Below are positions 36,146 through 44,572 of a DNA stretch of 44,756 bases, piece after piece. The position numbers and the translations under genes were made by a program. The notes under the pieces are model-generated. The model was not told where the DNA came from. It made no database searches and worked only from the letters and a program-made list of their open reading frames with translations. The stretch is from Hyphomicrobiaceae bacterium (GTDB taxonomy: Bacteria > Pseudomonadota > Alphaproteobacteria > Rhizobiales > Hyphomicrobiaceae), in contig JAJFHG010000050.1 of the NCBI GenBank assembly GCA_021775735.1, positions 1 to 44,756 of the forward strand, given 5' to 3'. Each line of letters opens with the position of its first letter. Within the stretch, counting starts at the first letter, position 1.

Positions 36146-38089
36146 ATGTCAATGAAACTTATATCTGGTCTCAAGATGTCTTTGTATGTTGTCTTGAGCA
36201 GCATGCTGATGCACGTCACATTTGTTGGTCATGAAGCCGTTGCAGATTCGGCCAAACCTGAGCGGATACAAATCGCTCAAAATAATTCCAACTTGAAAGT
36301 TGCCAAAACGAAAGAAACCGATTCTGCAACCGCGACCAAAGCTGTTGCAAAAGAAGCCGAAGGAAAGAAAGACAAGGCAGAACCATTGCCGTGGCAAACG
36401 ACAGTCAAATCTGACGATTCCAAAACTCAAGATTCGATTAGCCAGAACACCTTGGTCACTGACGAGTCCCTCTATCCGACAGCTGCGCAATGCGGCAAGT
36501 GCCATGAACAGATTTATGATGAGTGGTCGTCGTCTCAGCATGCTTATGCGTCGATTTCACCGATGTTCCACAAGTTCGAGCAGAAGTTTCAGCAGCTGAC
36601 CCGAGGTACGGTCGGCACCTTCTGCGTACGCTGCCACCAGCAGGTTGGCACCCAGCTCGGCGAAAAACGTGAAGCAGCACTTTGGGAACTCAGCCCAATT
36701 TCTCGAGAAGGCGTGACCTGCATTACCTGCCATCGGGTTAAGGAGAAGTACGGCAAGGTCAACGGCGAGCGCAGGGTTGAGCCGGGCACGATCAACGAGC
36801 CGGTTTACGGTAGTGGCAAAAAAAGCGTCATCAAAGATGTCTTAGCCGACAAGGAAACCTACTCCGTCAAAACAAGTGCGGAAGGCCGTGGCAACGACAT
36901 CCACGAGGGGATGATCACGAACAACCAGATCACCAAGTCGGAATTCTGCGTCAGTTGCCATCAAGTTGCTGTGAATCTTGGCATCAAGCTTGAGGTTGTC
37001 TGGGAGCAGTTTCGCGACAGCCCAGCACGCAAAGCTGGCGTCACTTGTCAGGACTGCCACATGGGCAAAGTCCCCGGTAAACCTAAGGGCTATTCAACAG
37101 CGCCGTCCGCTATCGTCGGTGGCAAGAAAATCAACCCGGGACGCAAGCACGCCAATCACCGGTTTATCGGTCCGGGTTATTCAATCGCCCATCCAGGCAT
37201 CTTTCCACACAATCAAAAAGCCCAGGCCTACAGCATAAAGGATTGGCTGCAATTCAACTGGCGTCAGGGTTGGGGCTCAACAGAGTTCGAGGATAAAGTC
37301 GCGGATGGAAAGATAAAGGTCGACTTTCCCAAGCCCTGGGCCGATGCGCTCGACCGTGAAGACGCCCGCCAGATCGTTGACGAGAATCTCGCGAAGCTTG
37401 ATGAGCGCTCCAAGCTTAGACGGCAAGTCTTGGAGAACGGCAGCATCATCGACGGACCTCGTATTCAGGGTACACCGAGGGTCGGTAAGGATCTTGCCTT
37501 TGCCTACAACATCAAGAATGCCAACGCAGGACACAACCTGCCTTCAGGTTCTCTTGGTGCGCAGCCGCAGCTTTGGGTAAACGTGGCCTTGATCGATCCT
37601 GACGGCAAGAACGTCTGGGAGTCGGGTTACGTCGACAGCAATGGCGACATCGCCGATATGCATAGCCTGGATGTCGCGGCGGGAAAAATCAAGACGGACA
37701 AACAACTGGTGAATTTTCAGACCAAATTCCTGACAACCAACGTCAAGGGAACGGACCGCGAAATGTACCTGCCGGTCAACTTCGACATTGACCCGCTGCC
37801 GCATCTGCGTCCACCCGCAGTCCCGACCAGTGTCCTCAATCATCCGCCACTGGTGCGTATGGAGGCCCACTCGCTGCCACCGCTGGCAGAAAAGCTAGCC
37901 AAGTATCAAGTGCCAGGAAATCTGATCAAAAAGCCCGGTAAGTACCGCCTCGTTTTCCGCTTACGTAGCCGGGCCGAACCGATCTACTTCATGCGCTTCG
38001 TCGAGGCTACCAAGCCAATGGAGCGGCGCATGAACGAACGCATGGTGAACTTCCACACCATTACGAAGGAAATCGACATCAAAGGCTAG
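36146..38089 (+). CDS. Pentahaem c-type cytochrome (c554/multihaem superfamily)
   Basis: A 647-residue exported protein. A signal peptide (KMSLYVVLSSMLMHVTFVG, ending HEAVADS) is followed by a Lys/Ala-rich, charged stretch to about residue 95. Five CxxCH sites lie near residues 116, 160, 192, 268 and 301 (CGKCH, CVRCH, CITCH, CVSCH, CQDCH). A haem-free C-terminal half follows, probably beta-sandwich (GHNLPSGSLGAQPQLWVNV). Extra histidines between the sites can serve as distal ligands. ATG 36146 or 36152 is the start, right after the G-rich repeat. First gene of the rightward arm, 73 bases before the beta-barrel gene. Likely periplasmic or outer-membrane-associated electron carrier. Confidence 0.92.
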   Translation: MSMKLISGLKMSLYVVLSSMLMHVTFVGHEAVADSAKPERIQIAQNNSNLKVAKTKETDSATATKAVAKEAEGKKDKAEPLPWQTTVKSDDSKTQDSISQNTLVTDESLYPTAAQCGKCHEQIYDEWSSSQHAYASISPMFHKFEQKFQQLTRGTVGTFCVRCHQQVGTQLGEKREAALWELSPISREGVTCITCHRVKEKYGKVNGERRVEPGTINEPVYGSGKKSVIKDVLADKETYSVKTSAEGRGNDIHEGMITNNQITKSEFCVSCHQVAVNLGIKLEVVWEQFRDSPARKAGVTCQDCHMGKVPGKPKGYSTAPSAIVGGKKINPGRKHANHRFIGPGYSIAHPGIFPHNQKAQAYSIKDWLQFNWRQGWGSTEFEDKVADGKIKVDFPKPWADALDREDARQIVDENLAKLDERSKLRRQVLENGSIIDGPRIQGTPRVGKDLAFAYNIKNANAGHNLPSGSLGAQPQLWVNVALIDPDGKNVWESGYVDSNGDIADMHSLDVAAGKIKTDKQLVNFQTKFLTTNVKGTDREMYLPVNFDIDPLPHLRPPAVPTSVLNHPPLVRMEAHSLPPLAEKLAKYQVPGNLIKKPGKYRLVFRLRSRAEPIYFMRFVEATKPMERRMNERMVNFHTITKEIDIKG

Positions 38090-38117
38090 GAGCAAAGGCC
38101 AAGATTTTTCGATTGGT

Positions 38118-38148
38118 GGTCCGCATTTTCTTCAAAAAAATGCGGGCC
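38118..38148 (+). other. Hairpin between the pentahaem and beta-barrel genes
   Basis: GGTCCGCATTTT (38118-38129) pairs with AAAATGCGGGCC (38137-38148), with one wobble and a seven-base loop. There is no T-run, so it is more likely an mRNA-stability or attenuation structure than a full terminator. It lies just before the beta-barrel start codon, which has no clear Shine-Dalgarno sequence. Confidence 0.6.
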
Positions 38149-38162
38149 GTCCACCCAGAACA

Positions 38163-39905
38163 ATGACAACAAAAGTGTGGAACTTCGACATGATATGTAA
38201 TGTGCATGGTGCTAGGAAAACTGCTGTAGCAATCGCATTGATCACTGGCAGTCATTCCGTGATTTTTGGTATGACTGCCAACCCTGTGGCAGCTCAAAGT
38301 AGTCAGGACTCTAAAAGTAAGCAGGACTCCAAGGGCAGCGACCGCTGGCTGACCGATGTGGCACGGGTCGCCGCGAAGCTTGATGCTAAGGACAAAAAAC
38401 CTGATACGAGCTCTGAACCTGAATCAAAGACAGCAGACGGCTCTACCGTTATACCAAAAGGTAACGATGGCGCCGAGGACGCCGAGGACAAAGAAGCTAA
38501 CGAAGCTAAAGAGCAGCAAGAAAAAGATAAGTTGCTCGAAGCGGAACAAAATGCGTTTCGGCCTGATCCTGAGTATGGAAAAGAATATAGTGCTGAGGAA
38601 CAGGTCAAAATCTACGGCGGTAAAAGCGCAGTCGAGCCACCACGCCCAATTCTTGAGTTGGGACGCCAACAATATACCTCAGGTTCTTATGACCAGAGCA
38701 GCACATTTCTCGGTGAATTAAATCCGCTGCTTCCTGGCCTTTCGGTCTACGGCGATTGGCGGACAGCGGTTGCCTACAACAACAACAATGGTAACGACGT
38801 TGCTCAGATCGCAACGCGGCTGAACCTCGACATTGATCTGAAGATTACTGGCACCGAACGCTTCCACGCGTTCTTCACACCACTGCAGGATGGCGCCAAA
38901 TTTTCCCGTTTCGAATTTGGCGGTAGTGATGTTGATCAAAATTTCACCGAAGAATTTGACCCTGAACCGCAGACCTTGTTCTTCGAGGGTGATGTTGGCT
39001 CCATCTTTGCTGGTTTAACAGGAAAAGAATCTAATTTTGATTTGCCCTTCACCGTCGGACTCTTTCCACTATTCCTACAAAACGGAATTTGGGCAAACGA
39101 TGCCATCCTTGGTGGTGCATTTTCGCTTACGGCCAAAAACTCAGCGGCACTGGGCCTCTCCAATTTCGACGTGACATTCTTCGCCGCATTCGACGACGTC
39201 GAAAATGCCGGCATTATTGGAAACGGCAAAAATGACGATGACAATGCGAATCTCTATGGCGTGACTGCCTTTATCGATGCCTTCGACGGCTACATTGAAA
39301 CGGGCTATGGCTTGATAGACGGCCGAGACGAACAGGAGGGCCTGCTAACCCATTTCGTCACCGCTTCTTACACCCGGCGCTATTCCACCACGTTTTCGAA
39401 CTCGACCCGCGTGTTTGCGAATTTCGGGGAGGACCCCGATGGCAATAGCGATGGATTTGCAATCATTTCAGAAAATAGTCTCATCACACACTTGCCAAGT
39501 ACATTGTTGCCGTATGCAAACTTTTTCGTTGGCTTTGGCAACCCTCAGCCACTCGTTGATGGCAACGGCGCAGGGATACTGAAAAACGTCGGCATCAACT
39601 TTGAAACCGACGCACTGACCGGTTTTCCCAAACTCGATGATAGCGGATCTGATGCTGCAGGTGGCGCAATTGGCTTGCAGTATCTGTTTGATCTCAGTCA
39701 ACAGCTTGTTTTCGAAGTAGCTACGGTGCAGCCTTTTGAAAAGGACGGCATTGGTGCCCAGGACGCACAATATGGCTTCGGTGTCCGTTATCAAGTACCG
39801 ATTGACCGTGCTTGGTTGTTCCGTGCCGACGCCACCTATCACATTCTTGAAAGCGAAGAAGAAGATAACTTCGGTCTTCGCACAGAACTTCGCAGGAAAT
39901 TCTAA
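38163..39905 (+). CDS. Predicted outer-membrane beta-barrel protein of the multihaem cluster
   Basis: A 580-residue protein. A signal peptide lies within residues 16-45 (AVAIALITGSHSVIFGM, ending NPVAAQS). A highly charged, probably coiled-coil periplasmic stretch (residues 46-140) follows. The remainder (about 150-580) shows alternating hydrophobic/polar strands with aromatic girdles and ends in Phe (RRKF), the mark of barrels inserted by the BAM machinery. Gly/Asp/Asn-rich loops could bind cations. No haem motif. I do not recognise a named porin family. Placement directly after the pentahaem gene suggests a porin-cytochrome pair such as MtrAB, but size and sequence do not show homology to MtrB. 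Confidence 0.8.
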   Translation: MTTKVWNFDMICNVHGARKTAVAIALITGSHSVIFGMTANPVAAQSSQDSKSKQDSKGSDRWLTDVARVAAKLDAKDKKPDTSSEPESKTADGSTVIPKGNDGAEDAEDKEANEAKEQQEKDKLLEAEQNAFRPDPEYGKEYSAEEQVKIYGGKSAVEPPRPILELGRQQYTSGSYDQSSTFLGELNPLLPGLSVYGDWRTAVAYNNNNGNDVAQIATRLNLDIDLKITGTERFHAFFTPLQDGAKFSRFEFGGSDVDQNFTEEFDPEPQTLFFEGDVGSIFAGLTGKESNFDLPFTVGLFPLFLQNGIWANDAILGGAFSLTAKNSAALGLSNFDVTFFAAFDDVENAGIIGNGKNDDDNANLYGVTAFIDAFDGYIETGYGLIDGRDEQEGLLTHFVTASYTRRYSTTFSNSTRVFANFGEDPDGNSDGFAIISENSLITHLPSTLLPYANFFVGFGNPQPLVDGNGAGILKNVGINFETDALTGFPKLDDSGSDAAGGAIGLQYLFDLSQQLVFEVATVQPFEKDGIGAQDAQYGFGVRYQVPIDRAWLFRADATYHILESEEEDNFGLRTELRRKF

Positions 39906-39922
39906 ACAGGCGGGATGAGCTT

Positions 39923-40363
39923 ATGAATATTCGGTACTTATTTGCACCCATTTTTATAGCCTGCGGGTTGGCCGGCGGAGTTCTTGGTACCATGTCAGTG
40001 ACCAATACCGCTTTAGCTGGGCCGGTGTCTATAAAGCCCAGCGAACGTGGCGCCAAGACTTATGTGGTCCAGGTTAAGAAGCGTGGCCGCCGAAGCCGAA
40101 GCAAACGCCAGCGCAAACGCCAGCGCGTTCGGATCCATCTGCCCTTTGGGCCAGCCTATATCTATCGCGACTATCCCTACTACTACAGCCGCGGTTTTTA
40201 TCCGACACATATTGGCGGCTATGTCTACTATCCCAACGTCCCCAACTTTGGCGACTATTCTCCAAGATATCGCTATCGGTGCCCCAAAGGTAGCCGACAC
40301 TGCGCGTCCAAATTGAAAACAAAAAAACGGTATCGATCAACGAAGCGAAAGAGGAGAAAGTGA
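39923..40363 (+). CDS. Very basic, Tyr-rich exported protein of unknown function
   Basis: A 146-residue protein with a signal peptide (residues 1-32, ending ALAGP). It then has an Arg/Lys cluster (KKRGRRSRSKRQRKRQR), a central Tyr/Pro/Gly-rich section (YRDYPYYYSRGFYP, GGYVYYP), a Cys pair (RCPKGSRHC) and a second Lys/Arg-rich tail. The charge suggests binding to an anionic partner such as lipopolysaccharide, nucleic acid or an acidic cytochrome; the acidic linkers of the decahaem and barrel proteins are possible partners. GGGATGAG precedes the ATG, 17 bases after the barrel stop. Its stop codon lies two bases before the next start. No family recognised. Confidence 0.8.
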   Translation: MNIRYLFAPIFIACGLAGGVLGTMSVTNTALAGPVSIKPSERGAKTYVVQVKKRGRRSRSKRQRKRQRVRIHLPFGPAYIYRDYPYYYSRGFYPTHIGGYVYYPNVPNFGDYSPRYRYRCPKGSRHCASKLKTKKRYRSTKRKRRK

Positions 40364-40365
40364 AC

Positions 40366-41166
40366 ATGTCATTGATACGGCCACCTTCGCCTGCAAAGTT
40401 GTTTTTGACTGCCGGGGTTGTTCTTCTCGTTACGGGGATTGGGGTGGCGGCGTCATTCCTAAAAGATCCACTCGAGTCAGCTCACTCAGGGCGGACAGCC
40501 CCTAACGCACAACCATCTGTTGGACCAGATAGCGCTGAGCTGGCGCGCCTCAAGAACTACACGCGTTCTATCAATACCAAAGAACAATCGACGAAGCCTC
40601 TTTCCCGCAAACCGCTTCCCGATGTGAACACGATGATCGACCAGCTCGCAGCTCGACTTAAAACGGCACCAAACGACACTGAGGGTTGGCGGATGCTCGG
40701 TTGGTCTTACTTCAACATGGAACGTTATGAACAAGCCGCTACCGCCTACGCGAAAGCTGTAGAGCTTGATCCGAAATCTAACGATCTCAAGCGCGCCTAT
40801 AAAATGGCGAAGGCGAAGGCCTCCGAAAGTGAAAGTTCGGCCGCCTCCCCATCAGGGCAAACCGCGGCAGCTGACACGAGTAGCAAAGAACAAATCGTTG
40901 AGAAAGATAGCGCCCACAAAACAAAGTCACAACGCGAGAATGATCCTGCCATCCGATCGATGGTCGATGGACTGGCAAAGCGCCTCGCTAGCTCTCCGCG
41001 TGATGTCACGGGCTGGACACGTCTGATGCGCTCTCGCGTTGTTCTTGGCGAAAAGACGGTGGCGGTCACAGCGTTCCGCGAAGCGCTTGACATCTTTAAG
41101 GACGACTCGGACGCATCAAGCAAGATAACGGCCGCAGCGATTGATCTTGGCTTGAAAACGGAGTGA
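40366..41166 (+). CDS. CcmI-like TPR protein (cytochrome c maturation)
   Basis: A 266-residue membrane-anchored periplasmic protein: N-terminal helix (LFLTAGVVLLVTGIGVAASF), then two TPR-like modules. The first is at about residues 80-150 with DQLAARLKTAPNDTEGWRMLG. The second is at about 205-255 with MVDGLAKRLASSPRDVTGWTRLMRSRVVLGE. Both follow the CcmI/CycH pattern MVxxLAxRLxxxPxDxxGWxxLxRSY. CcmI delivers apocytochromes to the haem lyase CcmFH. Here it lacks the other ccm genes and sits in a multihaem operon, so it may be a dedicated chaperone. ATG 40366 follows GGAG; GTG 40360 is possible. It is separated from the previous stop by two bases. Confidence 0.82.
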   Translation: MSLIRPPSPAKLFLTAGVVLLVTGIGVAASFLKDPLESAHSGRTAPNAQPSVGPDSAELARLKNYTRSINTKEQSTKPLSRKPLPDVNTMIDQLAARLKTAPNDTEGWRMLGWSYFNMERYEQAATAYAKAVELDPKSNDLKRAYKMAKAKASESESSAASPSGQTAAADTSSKEQIVEKDSAHKTKSQRENDPAIRSMVDGLAKRLASSPRDVTGWTRLMRSRVVLGEKTVAVTAFREALDIFKDDSDASSKITAAAIDLGLKTE

Positions 41167-41224
41167 TTGCTCCAAAAATTTTTCAGTGATCGGAAGTCTT
41201 ATGAAACGGTGGAGGGTGTCCAAG

Positions 41225-41767
41225 ATGTTTTTTGAATTTCGCAGGCGATTGCAGGGAGTGCGTTTATGTGCCAACGCGCTCATGGTGGTTATGATCATTC
41301 TAGCTGTGCCGGCGTCAAGCCCGCGGGCAGGCGATCTTCTCAACTTTTCAGATATTGAGGGCAAGTGGACTGGGTTTGGTTGGTTCGTGTACACAACGGG
41401 CAATAAGGAGCGCGCGCGCTGTACAGCGATCATTGTCTCGGAAGGATCTCCGAATAATGGCCGTCTGGATCTAAACTGCTCGGCGGGGGCGATGACGATC
41501 ATCGCAAAAGCCTTTGATATTATTCTTAATGAGGCGCGTGCAACTGGAAAATGGTCGATCAAAAGTTTTAATGTCGAAGGGAACTTGTCGGGCAGAGTCA
41601 CAGGTACCGGCATGTCCGTTTCTCTGCAACCGAACGGCAGCATGAATGCCGACTATGGTGCGAGCTTAAACGCTGAGCTTCAGGGAAACTGTCGGGTTGC
41701 ACTCACGCAGGTCATCAACTCACCTCTTGATCTCAAAAAGATGGACCTCAATCTGCGGCGCTGCTGA
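41225..41767 (+). CDS. Exported protein of unknown function, end of the multihaem operon
   Basis: A 180-residue protein with a signal segment (LCANALMVVMIILAVPASS, cleavage near PRAGD). A single beta-rich domain follows: WTGFGWFVYTTGNKERARC, LDLNCSAGAMTI, GKWSIKSFN and GNLSGRVTG. This pattern of repeated strands with paired cysteines occurs in a family of small secreted rhizobial proteins of unknown function. GGAGG nine bases before ATG 41225 is preferred to starts at 41186 or 41204. It is the last gene of the rightward arm. A role with the cytochromes is inferred only from position. Confidence 0.68.
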   Translation: MFFEFRRRLQGVRLCANALMVVMIILAVPASSPRAGDLLNFSDIEGKWTGFGWFVYTTGNKERARCTAIIVSEGSPNNGRLDLNCSAGAMTIIAKAFDIILNEARATGKWSIKSFNVEGNLSGRVTGTGMSVSLQPNGSMNADYGASLNAELQGNCRVALTQVINSPLDLKKMDLNLRRC

Positions 41768-42174
41768 GTTTATCTGGAGACTTGGCATCCAAGTCAGTAG
41801 ATCGCAGTGAGACATTGGCGCGAAAGGTTATATGATCGCGTTAAGTTTCATCCTGTCATTGATAGAGTCATGGCGTAAAACGGAGGCCCCATAGCAACCG
41901 GGACCGATAGCTCGGATCAACTAAATCTGGTGGCCGAGTTTAACGATGAACTGCACGTGCGCGGTGTCTGCTCCACGGCCAGGGGAGCAGGCGCCAAATT
42001 TCATCAACAATCAGGTCTTCAATTTTAGAGGCAACGATAGTATCCACTTTGGGTCAGTAGCTGACATCAGCGTCAGCCTAATGCTAGATCCGCCGTTACG
42101 CCAATACCAGTCATTGCCAAAGTGCAGCCCCTCGTCTGCGAAGGGCCATGAGCGGAAATTAATAATTTCTTCTG
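41768..42174. other. Intergenic region, possible gene remnant
   Basis: About 400 bases. A plus-strand stretch near 41900-42028 reads as a protein-like fragment (LNLVAEFNDELHVRGV) in one frame without a start, and an 81-codon frame overlaps it at 41946-42191. Neither has a ribosome-binding site or a recognised family. No clear terminator for either convergent operon is seen. Confidence 0.3.
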
Positions 42175-42579
42175 CTAAGATAGATTTTTAGCTTCGAGGT
42201 GGCGAAGCGAAAGGGTTGCTTCCCGAATGAGAATGCCTGAGGAAAGCACGACACAAAACACACCCGCCAGCGTAAGTGCGTCACTAACTGCCATAAGGAC
42301 GTTATGATAGTCCTTAAACCAATTTTGTTGAATGTTTGCCGTCAGTGCGGATAGTGAAAAACTTCCGATGGCGACGTATTGAGCGACAAGCGCATGGTGA
42401 AAAAGCCGAGCACGTCTCATGAGGTCACCGAAGGACCAGAGTGTTTTTTTCTTCTCCTCGAGTATGCTGTCTCGTATCAGATCTTTGACATGATAATAAC
42501 GATTGGACGTCGACAAAATGAGCATCCCGACGCCAGGGATGAACGTAAATGGCACTATCCAGCCTTCTAATGAACTCAT
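42175..42579 (-). CDS. DUF2721 membrane protein
   Basis: A 134-residue inner-membrane protein with three hydrophobic segments (FIPGVGMLILST, ALVAQYVAIGSFSLSAL, LTLAGVFCVVLSSGILI) and the conserved RRARLFHHAL loop of DUF2721. Function is unknown. It begins 11 bases after the stop of the aldehyde dehydrogenase gene and is probably co-transcribed with it. The Shine-Dalgarno match is poor, consistent with translational coupling. Confidence 0.85.
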   Translation of the reverse strand: MSSLEGWIVPFTFIPGVGMLILSTSNRYYHVKDLIRDSILEEKKKTLWSFGDLMRRARLFHHALVAQYVAIGSFSLSALTANIQQNWFKDYHNVLMAVSDALTLAGVFCVVLSSGILIREATLSLRHLEAKNLS

Positions 42580-42590
42580 CGTATCAACTT

Positions 42591-44012
42591 CTATAATTTT
42601 ATGACCGCTATCTTGTCTTGTGTCATGTCGTGCATTGTGTAGCCAATGCCGCCAGTATTGTAACCGGATTTCCGCCGACCAGCGAAAGGCATCCAGTCAA
42701 CACGAAACGCCGTGTGATCGTTGACCATGACGGTTGTGGCATCGAGATGCTGTATCGCCGTCATTGCTTCGTCTAGGTTTTTGGTAAAGACGGATGCCTG
42801 AAACGCAAACGGCAATGCGTTTGCCTGCTCCAATGCATGGTCTACATCATCGTAGGAGTACACGCATACCGCGGGGCCAAAAATTTCCGAAGTGGATACT
42901 TTTGCGTCCACCGGTGGATTGAGAAGCACCGTTGGTGCGTACGTGGTGTCGCTTAACTTTTCGCCGCCAGTGAGTATTTGCGCTCCGTCTGATTTTGCTT
43001 CTTGAATCCACTCTGCGACCCTGTCGACCTCTCGTGGACGAATGAGCGGACCACACTCTGTTGTTTCATTAATCGCATTTCCGACAACGAGTTTTGACGC
43101 CCTGTCAGCCAATTCCTGTGCGATGTCTGTAGCTTGATTTTTTGGCACAAAGACGCGCTGCACAGATACACACACTTGTCCTGAATGGTAGAAACCACCT
43201 TTGAGCAATGACGGAATCATGGAATCAACATCAGCGCTCTCGTGAATAATCACTGGAGCGGCACCGCCATGTTCCAACGCACACCGCGTACCTGGGGCAA
43301 GTTTGGAGCGCAGCATCCAACCGACTTTTGCTGAGCCAATAAATGAAAAGAAGGCGACCCTAGGATCCGTGACCATTTTCTCTGCTGTCGGAATATCACA
43401 AGGGACAAAGCGGCACCATTCAACGGGCAATCCAGCTTCGTATAATATCTCAACAAATGTTTTGCATGACAGAGGTGTGTCATCGGCGGGCTTCACCAGC
43501 ACCGGGCACCCCACGGCAACAGCGGGACCGACCTGGTGGACGATCAAATTGAGAGGGTGGTTGAACGCGGAAACGGCAACAACCGGACCGATGGGTTCAC
43601 GCGAACCAAATGCCAGTCGACCAGCGCCCGCCTCCGTCAAATCCATCGGAATTTCTTGGCCCACTAAATGGGAAAGTTCTTTGATGCACAATTCCACTCC
43701 ATCAATCGCACGAGCAACTTCGATACGCGCATCAATCAACGGCTTTCCGCCTTCATTGGCAATTTGAAATGCCAACTTTTCGAACCGTTGGCTCATGATT
43801 TTTGACGCGTTCTTTAAGACGTCAATGCGTCGGTATGCTGGGAGCCAGTTATTTCTGTTTTTGAAGAGCGCGTGTGCACAATCAAGATACTGATCAACAA
43901 CTTGCCACTCAACAAGACGGACAGAACCAATTTTGCTTTGGTCAAAAGGGTTCACGACGTCTAGAAATTTTTTGGTACTGCTGTTCGCATCATTACTTTT
44001 GGTCATAGGCAT
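42591..44012 (-). CDS. NAD(P)-dependent aldehyde dehydrogenase
   Basis: A 473-residue member of the aldehyde dehydrogenase superfamily. Seen residues are Asn151 in SAFNHPLN, Lys174 in VLVKPADD, the coenzyme Gly motif in SFIGSAKVGW, the general base Glu247 in ALEHGGAAP and the catalytic nucleophile Cys281 in SGQVCVSVQR. The overall text is closest in feel to the phosphonoacetaldehyde/lactaldehyde/glyceraldehyde-3-phosphate branch, but the substrate cannot be fixed. Cytoplasmic. It leads a two-gene unit with DUF2721. The Shine-Dalgarno sequence is weak at ATG 44012. Confidence 0.92.
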   Translation of the reverse strand: MPMTKSNDANSSTKKFLDVVNPFDQSKIGSVRLVEWQVVDQYLDCAHALFKNRNNWLPAYRRIDVLKNASKIMSQRFEKLAFQIANEGGKPLIDARIEVARAIDGVELCIKELSHLVGQEIPMDLTEAGAGRLAFGSREPIGPVVAVSAFNHPLNLIVHQVGPAVAVGCPVLVKPADDTPLSCKTFVEILYEAGLPVEWCRFVPCDIPTAEKMVTDPRVAFFSFIGSAKVGWMLRSKLAPGTRCALEHGGAAPVIIHESADVDSMIPSLLKGGFYHSGQVCVSVQRVFVPKNQATDIAQELADRASKLVVGNAINETTECGPLIRPREVDRVAEWIQEAKSDGAQILTGGEKLSDTTYAPTVLLNPPVDAKVSTSEIFGPAVCVYSYDDVDHALEQANALPFAFQASVFTKNLDEAMTAIQHLDATTVMVNDHTAFRVDWMPFAGRRKSGYNTGGIGYTMHDMTQDKIAVIKL

Positions 44013-44104
44013 GGGGTCCCGTCTAGACGCTCAAATATCTTAACGTGCGCTCCTGAAGACTTAATTCCAGCAGTAAGAAATACCGCCTTAGGATAGATTA
44101 TTTA

Positions 44105-44135
44105 GAAACATCCTGGACAATCTCCAGGGTGTTTC
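44105..44135. terminator. Hairpin between the SPW-like gene and the aldehyde dehydrogenase gene
   Basis: GAAACATCCTGGA (44105-44117) pairs with TCCAGGGTGTTTC (44123-44135) with one wobble. It is a strong 13-base stem in the 3' flank of the leftward SPW-like gene. The flanking T-run is weak on both strands, so terminator function is likely but not certain. Confidence 0.6.
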
Positions 44136-44200
44136 TCTTTGTGTTGTTAACGCATTGTAACTTTGATGCTGCTCACACGTCCAAGCAGCTCTTGCTAACA

Positions 44201-44572
44201 TTACGCGGTGACTGGGCCCTCAGTTTCAGCGCGGCTCAGTGCGATAACTGACAGAACGGCTGCGCCATTGAGCCAATAGAACCACGCGTCGAGGCCGGTA
44301 AAGCCGAGAACAAAGGGGATAAGAATAAACGTGATACCGACCGCGCCATCGACAGCGACGTGGGCACGGTAAGGTACAATGGGGAACACACCGGTCTCAT
44401 GGTCTGTGAAAATAGTCAGAACCAATGCGGCAAATCCAGTAATGACGGACAGCCATAAGGCCACCGGATGCGATTGGCCAAGGTTCAGCAAAAAAGGTAG
44501 GCCCATGAGAGCGAAGGCCACCGGATAGTCTAGATAGGCGTGAATTTTCCGGGTGATAAAACGAATGTCCAT
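44201..44572 (-). CDS. SPW-repeat-like small membrane protein
   Basis: A 123-residue inner-membrane protein with four hydrophobic segments (VAFALMGLPFLLNLG, VALWLSVITGFAALVLTIF, GAVGITFILIPFVLGF, WFYWLNGAAVLSVIAL). The start RFITRKIHAYLDYPVA resembles SPW-repeat proteins. Function unknown. AGGAGAG eight bases before ATG 44572 supports the start. A single-gene unit; its promoter should lie in 44573-44756, where no other gene is seen before the window ends. Confidence 0.75.
   Translation of the reverse strand: MDIRFITRKIHAYLDYPVAFALMGLPFLLNLGQSHPVALWLSVITGFAALVLTIFTDHETGVFPIVPYRAHVAVDGAVGITFILIPFVLGFTGLDAWFYWLNGAAVLSVIALSRAETEGPVTA

Noticed and set aside
33286-38089. Hydroxylamine or ammonia oxidation system, because of c554-like cytochromes
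   Set aside because: No octahaem hydroxylamine oxidoreductase, cM552 or amo genes are in the window, and the c554 fold is shared by many multihaem proteins.
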